From: Clostridiales bacterium VE202-21
GTDB lineage: Bacteria > Bacillota > Clostridia > Lachnospirales > Lachnospiraceae
Direction: 5' to 3'
Assembly: GCA_000509105.1 (NCBI GenBank)
Contig: BAIF02000026.1
Span: 62,001 to 126,000 of the forward strand
DNA: 64,000 bases
This document shows positions 38,330 through 46,828 of the stretch, piece by piece. Within the stretch, counting starts at the first letter, position 1, and each line of letters starts with the position of its first letter. A program made the translations under genes and the position numbers. The notes beneath the pieces are model-generated. The model was given only the letters and a program-made list of their open reading frames with translations. It was not told the origin of the DNA and did no database searches.

Positions 38330-39054
38330 AAGGGTTAGGTACAATTGTTAATGTTGCAGCTGTGATTGCGGGCAGCGGGATTGGTTTACTAATTAAGAAC
38401 GGATTAAGGCAGCGCTTTCAGGATATCCTGATGCAGGCATGCGGTGTTGCAACTATTTTTATTGGAATAGGCGGGGCACTTACCGGGCTGCTCAAAATTA
38501 CCCCGCAAGGGGTGCTGGAGACGCAGAATACCATGCTCCTTGTATTTTCACTGGTACTTGGAAGCCTTCTGGGAGAAGCGTTGAATATAGAACTGCATAT
38601 GGAACATCTGGGAGATACGCTCAAAGCCCTTGTAAATGCTAAAAAGGACACCCAGTTTGTGAACGGATTTGTTACGGCTACGCTGGTTATTTGTATCGGT
38701 GCGATGGCAATCGTAGGCTCTATACAGGATGGACTGACAGGCGACTATACGATGCTCCTGGCTAAATCGCTTCTGGATTTTGTGATTGTGATGGTATTTG
38801 CATCTACATTAGGAATTGGAGTAATGTTTGCTGCGATTCCTCTGGGGGTCTATCAGGGAGGAATTACCCTGGGGGCTTCATTGATATCGGGTTACATGAA
38901 TGAGACACTGATTTCGAATCTGTCCTGCATAGGTTCCGTCCTTATATTTTGTGTTGGCGTGAATCTGGCATTTAAGAAGATGATCAAGGTGGGGAACATG
39001 CTCCCCGCTATATTGGTGCCTATCGCATATAACTTTCTTTCATTTCTGCATTAA
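38326..39054 (+). CDS. DUF554 family membrane protein
   Basis: 242 residues, about six or seven hydrophobic helices; the opening MKGLGTIVNVAAVIAGSGIG and FIGIGGALTGLL and LVFSLVLGSLLGEALNIE are typical of DUF554 (YqgA/YdfK) proteins. Function unknown; probably a small-molecule or ion transporter. Overlaps the EAL gene by ATGA, so the two are co-translated. Confidence 0.9.
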   Translation: MKGLGTIVNVAAVIAGSGIGLLIKNGLRQRFQDILMQACGVATIFIGIGGALTGLLKITPQGVLETQNTMLLVFSLVLGSLLGEALNIELHMEHLGDTLKALVNAKKDTQFVNGFVTATLVICIGAMAIVGSIQDGLTGDYTMLLAKSLLDFVIVMVFASTLGIGVMFAAIPLGVYQGGITLGASLISGYMNETLISNLSCIGSVLIFCVGVNLAFKKMIKVGNMLPAILVPIAYNFLSFLH

Positions 39055-39186
39055 GTTTAAACCAGTGTTGGTACCAGATAAAGATATGGACTTCTGGCAG
39101 GTGTATATACCGGCCGGGGGTCCATATGCTTTCCTGGCTCTTATGGAAAAAGCATGGAAAACACTGGATTTTATAGGGTTCTATTA

Positions 39187-39215
39187 TTGTAACCCCGCAA
39201 AAGATGAGTTATAAT
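39187..39215 (+). promoter_or_regulatory. Promoter of the first LacI paralogue
   Basis: TTGTAA (39187-39192), 17-base spacer, perfect TATAAT (39210-39215). Confidence 0.75.
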
Positions 39216-39264
39216 CAAAGCAAATGAAATTATTATGATACCAATGAAACCGAGGTCTAGAGAG

Positions 39265-40272
39265 ATGCCAAATGTAACGATCAACGATATAGCCCGATGT
39301 GCAGGTGTATCTAAAGCAACTGTGTCACGTGTACTGAATCATCCGGACGTAGTTGATGAGAAAACAAGGAAAACTGTCCAGCGGGTGATGGAGGAGCAAA
39401 ATTACCGGCCTTCCGTGACAGCGAGAAATCTGTCGAACAGGAAATCCAGTACAATTGGAGTGATACTGCCGCAGGTGGACAATATGTTTTTTGGCGAAAT
39501 GCTCCGGGGCATGATACACGTTGCAGATAAAAATGAACTGACCATCATGTGCTTTAATTCGGATGACAGCAAGAAAAAGGATCTGCAGACACTGGAAATT
39601 CTGGCCGGACACAGAGTGCGGGGACTGATCTATGTACCCGCAGTATCTTATGAGGAAAAGAACGAGCGAAAACTGCTGAACCGTTACCTGCGTACGCTGG
39701 ATGCGCCGGTGGTCATTGCAGACCGGAACATCGATCTGCCGGTGGACGGTGTGTTCTTTGACGACAACGCGGCCATGTACGAGGCAACCTGTGCGGTGAT
39801 CGAGGCAGGACATACCAGGATTGCAATCATTAACGGGACGCAGGAACGGGTGCTGGGCAGGCAGCGCCAGAGCGGATTCGAGAGGGCGGTGGAAGAGGCT
39901 GGATTAACCATACCGGAGGAATATATTATGCTCGGGGATTATAGTATACAGAGCGCTTATATGATGACAAAAGAGATGATGAAGCTTCCGGTTCAGCCGA
40001 CGGCAGTAATTACCTGCAATAATGATACTACAAAGGGATTTCTGGAGGCGGTGTATGAGAGCGGCAGGTCAATACCTTTAGATTACAAGAACGTATCCCT
40101 CGATAAGATGGAGATGCTGAATATTCTGGGAATTCCCTACAATTACATAGAGCGTGATGCATACCAGATGGGGCAGAAAGCCATGGAACAGCTGATTAAC
40201 CGCATAGCATTTCCAGACAGGGCTTACCGGCATATTATTATTGAATCCCCATTTGTGAAGCAGAGCCTTTAA
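39265..40272 (+). CDS. LacI family regulator, paralogue 1
   Basis: 335 residues. HTH at the N-terminus (VTINDIARCAGVSKATVSRV), hinge (NYRPSVTARNLSNRKSSTIG) and a sugar-binding effector domain (DNMFFGEMLRGMIHVADK, TAVITCNNDTTKGFLEAV). ATG 39265 gives the usual short lead before the HTH; the frame extends upstream but without family similarity. It is closely similar over its whole length to the LacI protein at 42336 (shared FFGEMLRG, NYIERDA.QMG), so the two arose by duplication. It precedes the rpiB-like/rpe genes and probably binds the AACCGGTT sites found nearby. Confidence 0.92.
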   Translation: MPNVTINDIARCAGVSKATVSRVLNHPDVVDEKTRKTVQRVMEEQNYRPSVTARNLSNRKSSTIGVILPQVDNMFFGEMLRGMIHVADKNELTIMCFNSDDSKKKDLQTLEILAGHRVRGLIYVPAVSYEEKNERKLLNRYLRTLDAPVVIADRNIDLPVDGVFFDDNAAMYEATCAVIEAGHTRIAIINGTQERVLGRQRQSGFERAVEEAGLTIPEEYIMLGDYSIQSAYMMTKEMMKLPVQPTAVITCNNDTTKGFLEAVYESGRSIPLDYKNVSLDKMEMLNILGIPYNYIERDAYQMGQKAMEQLINRIAFPDRAYRHIIIESPFVKQSL

Positions 40273-40285
40273 AAAAGATAAAATG

Positions 40286-40357
40286 AACCATCAGAGACGG
40301 TTTGTGCAGATTACACAATGTAAAATAAAATGCATAGCCGTATGCTGATGGTTTTTT
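40286..40357 (+). terminator. Terminator after the first LacI gene
   Basis: AACCATCAG (40286-40294) pairs with CTGATGGTT (40345-40353), with an inner ACGG/CCGT and a small TTGTG/ACACAA hairpin in the loop, followed by T's. Confidence 0.7.
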
Positions 40358-40396
40358 GTATGTTTTTATGAAATTAGAAAATAAAAAGCCAGTTCA

Positions 40397-40426
40397 TTGA
40401 CAAATGGAGTGGAAAGGAGTTATATT
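40397..40426 (+). promoter_or_regulatory. Promoter of the rpiB-like/rpe genes
   Basis: Perfect TTGACA (40397-40402), 18-base spacer, TATATT (40421-40426). Confidence 0.7.
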
Positions 40427-40436
40427 TAAAACATCT

Positions 40437-40450
40437 TGTAACCGGTTACA
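40437..40450. promoter_or_regulatory. LacI-type operator TGTAACCGGTTACA
   Basis: Perfect 14-bp palindrome starting 10 bases after the -10 element. A second half site, GCGGTTACA, lies at about 40533-40541. The same core recurs at 42298-42311. Confidence 0.75.
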
Positions 40451-40569
40451 GCGAAATAGAGTGTACAAATTTTTGTTTAATACCTTAAATATAGGGGTTT
40501 TATTGCCAGTTATAACTAATATTAATAAAGCGGTTACATAAAATATCGATTATAGCAGGAGGAATTGTC

Positions 40570-41052
40570 TTGAAAATTATTATGGGTGCCGATCCGGCAG
40601 GTTTTGAACTAAAGAATGCGATCAAAGCAGATTTGCTAAAGAAAGGCTACGATATTACTGATATAGATCCGGAGACTCCCGTGTTGTTCCAGGAAGCGGC
40701 AGTTGCGGTGGCACAGGGCGTTCAGAGCCGGGAGTACGACAGGGGCATTGCGATATGCGGTACGGGCATGGGTGTCAGCATTATATGCAACAAGCACAGA
40801 GGCGTCTATGCAGCCTTGTGTGAAAGCCTGTATCAGGCCCGGAGGGCCAAAGCGGTGAATAATACGAATGTATTGTGCATGGGCGGTTTTATCATAGGCA
40901 ATGAAATGGGGATCGAGATGGCTAACGCCTGGCTGGAAGCAGAGCACATGTCAGGCCTCACACCGGAGATGGCCAGAATTGTGGAAAAGGAATATGATCA
41001 GCTGGTAGAATTTGAAAAAACGGTATATTCAGATGAGGAGGGGCAGCAATGA
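40570..41052 (+). CDS. RpiB/LacAB family sugar-phosphate isomerase, divergent
   Basis: 160 residues. The overall RpiB pattern is kept (MKIIMGADPAGFELKNAIKA; GIAICGTGMGVSIICNKHRG with the catalytic Cys; YAALCESLYQARRAK). Two conserved His are gone: the DHAG at residues ~8-11 reads DPAG, and the His before N-x-x-N-V-L reads Val (KAVNNTNVLCMG). The loop that in RpiB holds the Asp-Tyr-Pro triplet is also different. It thus probably isomerises another aldose phosphate than ribose-5-P, or works differently. TTG start after GCAGGAGG. Its end overlaps the epimerase start (ATGA). A canonical rpiB lies at 56077. Confidence 0.85.
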   Translation: MKIIMGADPAGFELKNAIKADLLKKGYDITDIDPETPVLFQEAAVAVAQGVQSREYDRGIAICGTGMGVSIICNKHRGVYAALCESLYQARRAKAVNNTNVLCMGGFIIGNEMGIEMANAWLEAEHMSGLTPEMARIVEKEYDQLVEFEKTVYSDEEGQQ

Positions 41053-41717
41053 AGAAGATATCACCATCCATGATGTGTGTGGAAATTGACAAACTGAATG
41101 ATTATTTGAAAATATTTGAAGAAGAAAAAATAGAATATCTCCATATTGATATTATGGATGGTGAATATGTGCCCAATTATACGCTGGGGACGGATTATGT
41201 ACGGCAGCTTCGAAAGACAACCGATATACCGCTGGATGTACATCTTATGATAAACAATCCGGAAAGGAAGATTACGTGGTTTGATTTCCAGGAGGGAGAG
41301 TATGTCTCCGTCCACGCTGAGAGCACGCAGCATCTGCAGAAGGCGCTTCAGGCCATCAGGGCTACGGGCGCAAAACCAATGGTTGCGATTAATCCCTCTA
41401 CCAGAGTGGAGGAACTTCAGTACGTCCTGGATGACATGGACGGTCTTCTTGTTATGACCGTAAATCCGGGTTTTGCCGGACAAAAGGCGATTCCGCAGAC
41501 TATCCAGAAGATTGAAGACTGCAGAAACTATCTTGACGAGCGGGGATATCAGCATATAGAGATTGAGGTTGATGGAAACGTGAGTTATGAGCTGGCCGGG
41601 GAAATGTCGAAAAAACATGCGGATATCTTTGTGGCCGGATCTTCCAGCTTCATGAATGGGATTGATGGAATGCGGGAGGGGATTCAGCTTATGCGGCGGG
41701 TTATTGCGGTCAGTTGA
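41049..41717 (+). CDS. Ribulose-phosphate 3-epimerase family protein (Rpe/AlsE-like)
   Basis: 222 residues, (beta/alpha)8 barrel. Metal and catalytic residues: SPSMMC, HIDIMDGEYVPN (His-Asp), DVHLMINNPE (Asp-His), MTVNPGFAGQ and EVDGNVS (Asp). Epimerises pentulose- or hexulose-phosphates at C3 (Ru5P to Xu5P in Rpe, allulose-6-P to Fru6P in AlsE). Paired with the RpiB-like gene and a ribose-type ABC importer, the als-like role on a hexulose is plausible; the sequence does not decide. Confidence 0.92.
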   Translation: MKKISPSMMCVEIDKLNDYLKIFEEEKIEYLHIDIMDGEYVPNYTLGTDYVRQLRKTTDIPLDVHLMINNPERKITWFDFQEGEYVSVHAESTQHLQKALQAIRATGAKPMVAINPSTRVEELQYVLDDMDGLLVMTVNPGFAGQKAIPQTIQKIEDCRNYLDERGYQHIEIEVDGNVSYELAGEMSKKHADIFVAGSSSFMNGIDGMREGIQLMRRVIAVS

Positions 41718-41732
41718 AGCGCATAAGGGACG

Positions 41733-41977
41733 CCGCTTGAACCGAATACAGGGCTGGCTTAAAACGGGACAGGACTGTAAGCTGGAGTAAAGGAAAAGAG
41801 ACGAAAAAACGGGACAACCTGGGCACATCACCCGAAGCCTGATGGCTTCGCGCGCTGGACCCAGGAAAACTTGTAATTCGGAATTACAAGTTTTGTCCCG
41901 GTTTTTCGTCTCTTTTCCTTAACTCCAGCTTACAGTCCTTTTACGTTTTAAGCCAGCCCTGTATTCGGTTCAAGCGG
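41733..41977. repeat. Nested palindromic element, copy 1 (possible structured RNA or MITE)
   Basis: 245-base element 16 bases after the epimerase stop. Outer arms of about 80 bases (from CCGCTTGAACC at 41733 to the matching GGTTCAAGCGG ending 41977) pair with few mismatches, and enclose two hairpins. Hairpin A: CCTGGG/CCCAGG, a ten-by-ten internal loop (CACATCACCC and GCGCGCTGGA) and GAAGCC/GGCTTC. Hairpin B: 41866-41894, AAAACTTGTAATT with its complement. A second copy at 58947-59118 keeps the internal loop letter for letter but changes stem pairs on both sides. No ORF explains it. Confidence 0.85.
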
Positions 41978-42260
41978 CTGGTGCATCATGGCGGGGATAT
42001 GGCCGCAAATGGAGGGAACGCGGAACGGGGGCGGCGGATGGAGTTGGATGTGACGGGAGAGGATTGGGGAAAGAAAAAAGACATTTTTCGACTTACTTTT
42101 CAGAAACCGCTTTCTTTTTGGGAAAATATGGGGGAGGATGTCGAAATATGAAGGAGAATGGGAAGGCAAAAATATGTCGATAATTTTGTGGAATATATAC
42201 AAAAATGCGATGTTAAAAACATTAAAAACGACGAAAGTATGAGGGATATGTGATGAGGGG

Positions 42261-42289
42261 TTGACGAGTGGGAGGTTGTGTGTAATAAT
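42261..42289 (+). promoter_or_regulatory. Promoter of the second LacI paralogue
   Basis: TTGACG (42261-42266) with AATAAT (42284-42289) at 17 bases, or TAATAA at 16. Confidence 0.6.
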
Positions 42290-42297
42290 GATTTTAC

Positions 42298-42311
42298 TGA
42301 AACCGGTTACA
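42298..42311. promoter_or_regulatory. LacI-type operator, second copy
   Basis: TGAAACCGGTTACA, one base off the perfect palindrome at 40437. Overlaps the expected transcription start, so autorepression or cross-repression by the two LacI paralogues is likely. Confidence 0.7.
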
Positions 42312-42335
42312 AACATTCAGCGGGGGAAATGAAAT

Positions 42336-43352
42336 ATGCCTAAAGAATTTACGATCAATGACATTGCAAAAGAGGCGGGCGTTTCGAAGGCGACAGTGTC
42401 GCGGGTGTTGAATGAATCAGCTTCCGTTAAGACGGAAACGAAGGAACGGGTTCTGGAGATTATGGAGAAGCGCCATTTTTCTCCTTCGGCTACGGCCCGG
42501 AACCTGTCGAGGCAGAGCTCGAATACGATCGGTGTGATAGTACCGGAGGTTGATAACCCTTTTTTCGGGGAGATGCTCAGGGGGATTACGGAGATCGCAG
42601 ACAAGTATAATTATACTTTAATCTGCTGCAACTCAGATGACAGCGCGGACAAGGACAAGAAAGCGCTGCTGATGCTGAAGGAGCACAGAGTGAGAGGGCT
42701 GCTTTACACACCGGCGGTTGATTATACAACCAAGGAACAGCAGAGGGAGATCAACAAGCATTTGAAAGATCTGAACGCCCCAATCGTGATTATGGACCGA
42801 CAGACAGATAGTCTGGAGGAGTATGACGGAGTTTTTTTTGATGATGAGAAGGGCCTGTATGAGGCCACGATGGCTTTGATCAGGGCAGGGCACACGAAGA
42901 TCGGCCTTCTGAATGCGACGATGGACAGAGTATTGGCCAGGGTTCGCTACAAAGGTTATGAAAGAGCCATCCATGATGCAGGTATTCCTCTTGAGAGGCG
43001 GTACATATTTGAAGGGGATTACCGGATGACGAAAGCATATAAGCTTTCCAAAAAGCTTCTTTCTATGGAGGACCGCCCCACGGCAGTTTTAACCTGTAAC
43101 AACAGAACCAGCCTCGGCTTTTTGAAAGCACTCTACGAGAGGGACGAGCGTTTGTCAAGAGATATTGCCTGTATCGGGCTGGACAGAATTGAGGCATTCG
43201 ATGTGATTCACAACAAGTTCAACTATATTGAGCGGGATGCCAACCAGATGGGACGCCAGGCAATACGGCTGCTGAATGACAGGATCGCATATCCCGAAAG
43301 GCCGTTGAAGCAGATCATACTGACACCGGTCTTAAGGATTCAGGAATTATGA
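42336..43352 (+). CDS. LacI family regulator, paralogue 2
   Basis: 338 residues, HTH FTINDIAKEAGVSKATVSRV, hinge HFSPSATARNLSRQSSNTIG, effector domain with TAVLTCNNRTSLGFLKALYE. Close relative of the protein at 39265. First gene of the long operon: its stop overlaps the next frame by ATGA. Probably the local repressor of the transporter and hexulose-phosphate genes, with AACCGGTT as its operator. Confidence 0.92.
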   Translation: MPKEFTINDIAKEAGVSKATVSRVLNESASVKTETKERVLEIMEKRHFSPSATARNLSRQSSNTIGVIVPEVDNPFFGEMLRGITEIADKYNYTLICCNSDDSADKDKKALLMLKEHRVRGLLYTPAVDYTTKEQQREINKHLKDLNAPIVIMDRQTDSLEEYDGVFFDDEKGLYEATMALIRAGHTKIGLLNATMDRVLARVRYKGYERAIHDAGIPLERRYIFEGDYRMTKAYKLSKKLLSMEDRPTAVLTCNNRTSLGFLKALYERDERLSRDIACIGLDRIEAFDVIHNKFNYIERDANQMGRQAIRLLNDRIAYPERPLKQIILTPVLRIQEL

Positions 43353-43366
43353 GAATGGAGGTTTAT

Positions 43367-43930
43367 ATGGAAGACAGATTTAAAGAATTATCGGCTATGG
43401 CGATGAAAGAACTGACAGAAGTATTTGACAGAATGGATGATTCCAATGTAAGAGATCTTCTGGAACTCATAAAGAAAACAGACAGGATATTCCTGCTGGC
43501 AGCAGGAAGGGAAGGGCTGTCTACCCGGTCCTTTGCCATGAGGCTGATGCATCTTGGCAAGCAGTCTTACTGGATCTGGGATGACACCACACCGTCCATC
43601 GGAGAGGGAGACCTGATGATTTGTGCATGCGGCTCCGCGAATGTGGGTCATGAGAATTATATAGCAAAGATGGCGAAAGACAACGGCGCCGAGCTGGCGC
43701 TGATAACGCCGTCAAATGAAGGTTATCTCTTATCCATAGCAGACCTGACAGTAAATGTACCGGCAGCGGCTTATAAAGCCACCGGGGATTTTGTTCCTAC
43801 AGAGCAGCTGATGGGAAATCTCTTTGAGCAGGCACTCTTTATTCTCTACGATGTGCTGGTTATGATGTTGAGAGAAGAGATGGGAATCAGCAAAGAAGAG
43901 ATGGTCAGCAGACACCGGAATGTAGAATAA
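43367..43930 (+). CDS. 6-phospho-3-hexuloisomerase-like SIS protein, paralogue 1
   Basis: 187 residues, single SIS domain. RIFLLAAGREGLSTRSFAMR binds the phosphosugar; the CGSANVGHENYIAKMAKD stretch stands where true PHI has SGSGETGS, so one sugar-binding Ser/Glu pair is altered (Cys-Gly-Ser-Ala-Asn). The C-terminal LMGNLFEQALFI with the conserved Glu is kept. Related to HxlB (51681) and to 49843. ATG 43367 is favoured by GGAGG 6 bases upstream over the overlapping 43349. Function probably isomerisation of a ketose phosphate; substrate may differ from arabino-3-hexulose-6-P. Confidence 0.82.
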   Translation: MEDRFKELSAMAMKELTEVFDRMDDSNVRDLLELIKKTDRIFLLAAGREGLSTRSFAMRLMHLGKQSYWIWDDTTPSIGEGDLMICACGSANVGHENYIAKMAKDNGAELALITPSNEGYLLSIADLTVNVPAAAYKATGDFVPTEQLMGNLFEQALFILYDVLVMMLREEMGISKEEMVSRHRNVE

Positions 43931-43958
43931 TGTCTGCAGCAACAATGCCCGTAATGGG

Positions 43959-43974
43959 CCATGCGAAAGCATGG
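43959..43974 (+). promoter_or_regulatory. GNRA-capped hairpin upstream of the binding-protein gene
   Basis: CCATGC-GAAA-GCATGG, a perfect 6-bp stem with a GAAA tetraloop, directly after a GCCC/GGGC hairpin (43947-43959). Likely stabilises the 5' end of the processed binding-protein mRNA. Confidence 0.55.
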
Positions 43975-44015
43975 AGCGATCACATAAATTTTTTCAAAAA
44001 AGGAGGAAAAATGTT

Positions 44016-45131
44016 ATGAAAAATCTCAAGAAATTTGTCGCAATCATGGCAGCGGCAGCAATGACACTCTCAATGGTGGCATGCAGCAGCGAAAAAACCA
44101 CCACGTCCTCAGACACAAAGAAGGAAACGAAAGAGACCACAACGGAAGACAAAGGAAGCAGTACTGATTTGTTTGATATTGCAAATTACAAGTCTGACAA
44201 AGACAAGTCTGAATGGACAATCGCAGTTGTAACAAAGGATAACACAGCAAACTGGTTCAAACGGATGGAAATCGGTGTTAACGAATTTGGTGAAGAGACC
44301 GGAATCAACGTAATCCAGAAAGGACCGGCTAACGCAGATGCAGCTTCTCAGGTACAGGTTATTGACGATTTGATCAACCAGGGCGTTGACGCACTTTGCG
44401 TAGTGCCGATCGACCCGGGCGCAATTGAAGCATCCCTGAAGAACGCTATGGAGCAGGGCATTGTAGTTATCACACACGAAGCTTCCAACCAGAAGAATAC
44501 ATTATTCGATACCGAAGCATTTACAGCTGATGATTTCGGTGCAGCAATCATGGATGCTCTTGCAAAAGACATGGGTGAAAAAGGCAAATATGCTATGATG
44601 GTTGCTTACACAACATCTACAACTCATATGGAATATGCAAATGCGCAGTACAAACGCCAGCAGGAAGCATATCCGGACATGGAACTGATCAATGACGGCG
44701 CAATCCCATCAGCAGAATCAGAAGAATCCATTGATACATCCTATGAAAGAGCAAAAGAAATCCTGAAAGCGAATCCGGATCTGAAAGGCTTCACAGGTGT
44801 TGCATCTACAGACTGCCCAGGTATCGCTAAGGCTGTAGAGGAACTCGGACTGGACGTTAAGGTTGTTGGCGTAGGTACACCAAACGAATTTAAGCCATAC
44901 GTAGAATCAGGCACAATCTCCACAATCAAACTGTGGGATCCAAAAGACTCTGGTTACGTTATGTGTAAAGTTGCTTCTATGATTCTTGCAGGCGAGGAAG
45001 TAGGAGACGGAAGCGACCTTGGAATCGACGGATACAACAAGATCACTTTGGTTGAAGGCGACAACAGATGCCTCATCGGACAGGCTGACCTTACAATTAC
45101 AAAAGACAACATTAACGACTACGATTTCTAA
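44016..45131 (+). CDS. Sugar ABC transporter substrate-binding lipoprotein (ribose type)
   Basis: 371 residues. Lipoprotein signal with lipobox SMVAC, Cys at residue 23, then a Thr/Lys-rich linker. The mature domain has the type I periplasmic fold of RbsB/LsrB-like proteins (WTIAVVTKDNTANWFKRMEIG, VQVIDDLINQGVDALCVVPIDPGAIEASL, GFTGVASTDCPGIAKAVEELG). ATG 44016 preferred, AAAGGAGG upstream. Codon use is notably even and A-ending, fitting high expression. Followed by a strong terminator that should uncouple its level from the ATPase and permeases. Ligand probably a pentose or an aldohexose such as allose. Confidence 0.92.
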   Translation: MKNLKKFVAIMAAAAMTLSMVACSSEKTTTSSDTKKETKETTTEDKGSSTDLFDIANYKSDKDKSEWTIAVVTKDNTANWFKRMEIGVNEFGEETGINVIQKGPANADAASQVQVIDDLINQGVDALCVVPIDPGAIEASLKNAMEQGIVVITHEASNQKNTLFDTEAFTADDFGAAIMDALAKDMGEKGKYAMMVAYTTSTTHMEYANAQYKRQQEAYPDMELINDGAIPSAESEESIDTSYERAKEILKANPDLKGFTGVASTDCPGIAKAVEELGLDVKVVGVGTPNEFKPYVESGTISTIKLWDPKDSGYVMCKVASMILAGEEVGDGSDLGIDGYNKITLVEGDNRCLIGQADLTITKDNINDYDF

Positions 45132-45203
45132 ATTTTATCAATGGAAATCAGACTTGCCGGACGGCAGCTGAAGGTAAGTGAGTTTTGGAAAAACAGTAAT
45201 AAT

Positions 45204-45241
45204 CGCACATCTTACATCCGTGTGGGATGTGCGGTTTTTTT
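45204..45241 (+). terminator. Terminator/attenuator after the binding-protein gene
   Basis: CGCACATC (45204-45211) pairs with GATGTGCG (45226-45233), followed by a run of T. Lies inside the operon. Confidence 0.8.
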
Positions 45242-45245
45242 CCAG

Positions 45246-45294
45246 ACTGGGGTAACGTAAGTGAAAAGTGGTGGATTATTTACGTTACCCCAGT
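45246..45294. repeat. 15-bp perfect inverted repeat upstream of the ATPase gene
   Basis: ACTGGGGTAACGTAA (45246-45260) and TTACGTTACCCCAGT (45280-45294), 19 bases apart, just after the terminator and 22 bases before the ATPase start. Could be an operator, an mRNA hairpin guarding the transcript, or a leftover of a mobile repeat. Confidence 0.75.
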
Positions 45295-45316
45295 GAGGAC
45301 AGAAAGGCAAGGTGAC

Positions 45317-46810
45317 ATGATGGGAAGTGAAAATATCCTTTGTGTAAAAGGAATTAAGAAATCATTTGGCGGTGTCCATGCTCTCAAAGGTGTGGATCTG
45401 ACAATTAAGCGGGGGGAAACGCATTGTCTGGCAGGTGAAAATGGATGTGGAAAATCTACCATTATCAAGGTCATTTCCGGGTTCTACAAACCGGACGCAG
45501 GTTCTATAGAAGTGGATGGAAAGGGCTTTCCGATCATGACACCTGCAGAGGCTATCAAGGCCGGAATCCAGGTTATCTACCAGGATTTTTCAATCTTCCC
45601 GAATCTGACAGTAATTGAAAATCTGGCATTTAACCAGGTACTGGCAAATAAGAAGAAGCTGGTCAACAAAAAGGAGTTCCGCAGGATTGCTGAAGAAGCA
45701 GTCCAAAAAATTAATTTTGATGTGGATCTGGACGCGCTGGTTGAGACGCTTCCGGTTGCCGATAAACAGCTGATTGCAATCTCAAGAGCACTGCTCGATA
45801 ATGCAAAACTGATTATCATGGATGAGCCCACAACCGCTCTGACTAAGAAGGAAGTGACCCGGCTCTTTGAGATTATTACAGACTTGAAAAAGAATGGGGT
45901 TACAATCCTCTTTGTATCCCATAAGCTGGATGAAGTGTTTGAGATCTCCGACAGCATTACAATCCTCAGAAATGGCGAAAATGTCATCAGCTGTCCTACC
46001 AAAGAAATGACAGAGGAAAAGTTTGCTTACTACATGACGGGACGCCATTTTGATACACAGGTTGTAAAAGAAGTAAATGAAAACAAGTACGGCGACGTGG
46101 TTATGGAAGCAAGAAACCTTACCGCTCCCGGATTTGAAAATGTAAGCTTCGAACTGCATCAGGGAGAGATCCTGGGCGTCACAGGGCAGTTGGGATCCGG
46201 ACGTACGGAACTGTCTCTGGCATTATTTGGAATGCTCAAGCCAACCGGCGGACAGCTGCTGGTGGATGGAAAAGAAGTGCATATCAAGAGTGTATCAGCA
46301 GCCCAGAAACTGGGTATCGCCCTGGTTCCTGAGGACCGTCTGACAGAAGGGCTCTTCCTTCCCCAGTCGATTATCCGGAATATCACGGTCAGCAAGATGG
46401 ACCAGCTGGCTAATAAAGCCGGCATTCTGAGCAGCAAAAAGGTTGAGGAAGAATCCGCGAAATGGGTGAAGGATATCGGGGTTGCCACTAAAAATCACGA
46501 ATTCCCGGTTCAGACACTCTCAGGAGGAAACCAGCAGAAGGTCGTACTCGGCAGATGGCTTGCGAACCACCCGAAAGTATTAATTCTGAATGGACCTACA
46601 GTAGGCGTGGATATCGGCGCCAAATATGATATCCATAAACTGCTGAGAGAACTGGCTGCGAGCGGTATGGCAATTATCGTTGTATCCGATGACGCGTCAG
46701 AAGTAATTGCAACCTGTGACAGGGCGCTGGTCATGCAGGCGGGACATGTGACAGGCAATCTGTCGGCTGACGACCTGAATGCGGGCACGCTTGCACAGGC
46801 TACGGTCTAG
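45317..46810 (+). CDS. Sugar ABC transporter ATPase, RbsA/MglA type
   Basis: 497 residues, two ATP-binding halves. First half: Walker A GENGCGKSTIIKV, signature region LPVADKQLIAISRALL, Walker B LIIMDEPTTAL. Second half: LGSGRTELSLALFGMLKPTGG in place of Walker A, signature LSGGNQQKVVLGRWLA, and VLILNGPTVGVDIG instead of ...DEPT, so the catalytic Asp-Glu is Asn-Gly and only the first site should hydrolyse ATP well, as known for several members. ATG 45317, AAGGCAAGGTG upstream. Confidence 0.93.
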   Translation: MMGSENILCVKGIKKSFGGVHALKGVDLTIKRGETHCLAGENGCGKSTIIKVISGFYKPDAGSIEVDGKGFPIMTPAEAIKAGIQVIYQDFSIFPNLTVIENLAFNQVLANKKKLVNKKEFRRIAEEAVQKINFDVDLDALVETLPVADKQLIAISRALLDNAKLIIMDEPTTALTKKEVTRLFEIITDLKKNGVTILFVSHKLDEVFEISDSITILRNGENVISCPTKEMTEEKFAYYMTGRHFDTQVVKEVNENKYGDVVMEARNLTAPGFENVSFELHQGEILGVTGQLGSGRTELSLALFGMLKPTGGQLLVDGKEVHIKSVSAAQKLGIALVPEDRLTEGLFLPQSIIRNITVSKMDQLANKAGILSSKKVEEESAKWVKDIGVATKNHEFPVQTLSGGNQQKVVLGRWLANHPKVLILNGPTVGVDIGAKYDIHKLLRELAASGMAIIVVSDDASEVIATCDRALVMQAGHVTGNLSADDLNAGTLAQATV

Positions 46811-46828
46811 GGAAGGGGTGAAGTGCAA

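Larger units (their letters stand above)
41978..42335. other. Gene-free leader of the second LacI paralogue
   Basis: A+G-rich, no convincing ORF. Contains the promoter and operator listed next; the upstream ~280 bases show repeated TGTCGA-type words (42138, 42175) but nothing I can name. Confidence 0.5.

Noticed and set aside
41061-41831. 256-residue open frame on the minus strand running into the palindromic element
   Set aside because: Antisense to the clear epimerase gene; its N-terminal part is repeat sequence.
41733-41977. Insertion sequence or HEARO/OMEGA-type RNA
   Set aside because: No transposase or nuclease gene is adjacent, and the known core sequences of those RNAs are not seen; the element is kept as unclassified.
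41948-42316. 122-residue frame on the minus strand next to the palindromic element
   Set aside because: Low-complexity translation, crosses the repeat arm and a promoter; no support as a gene.
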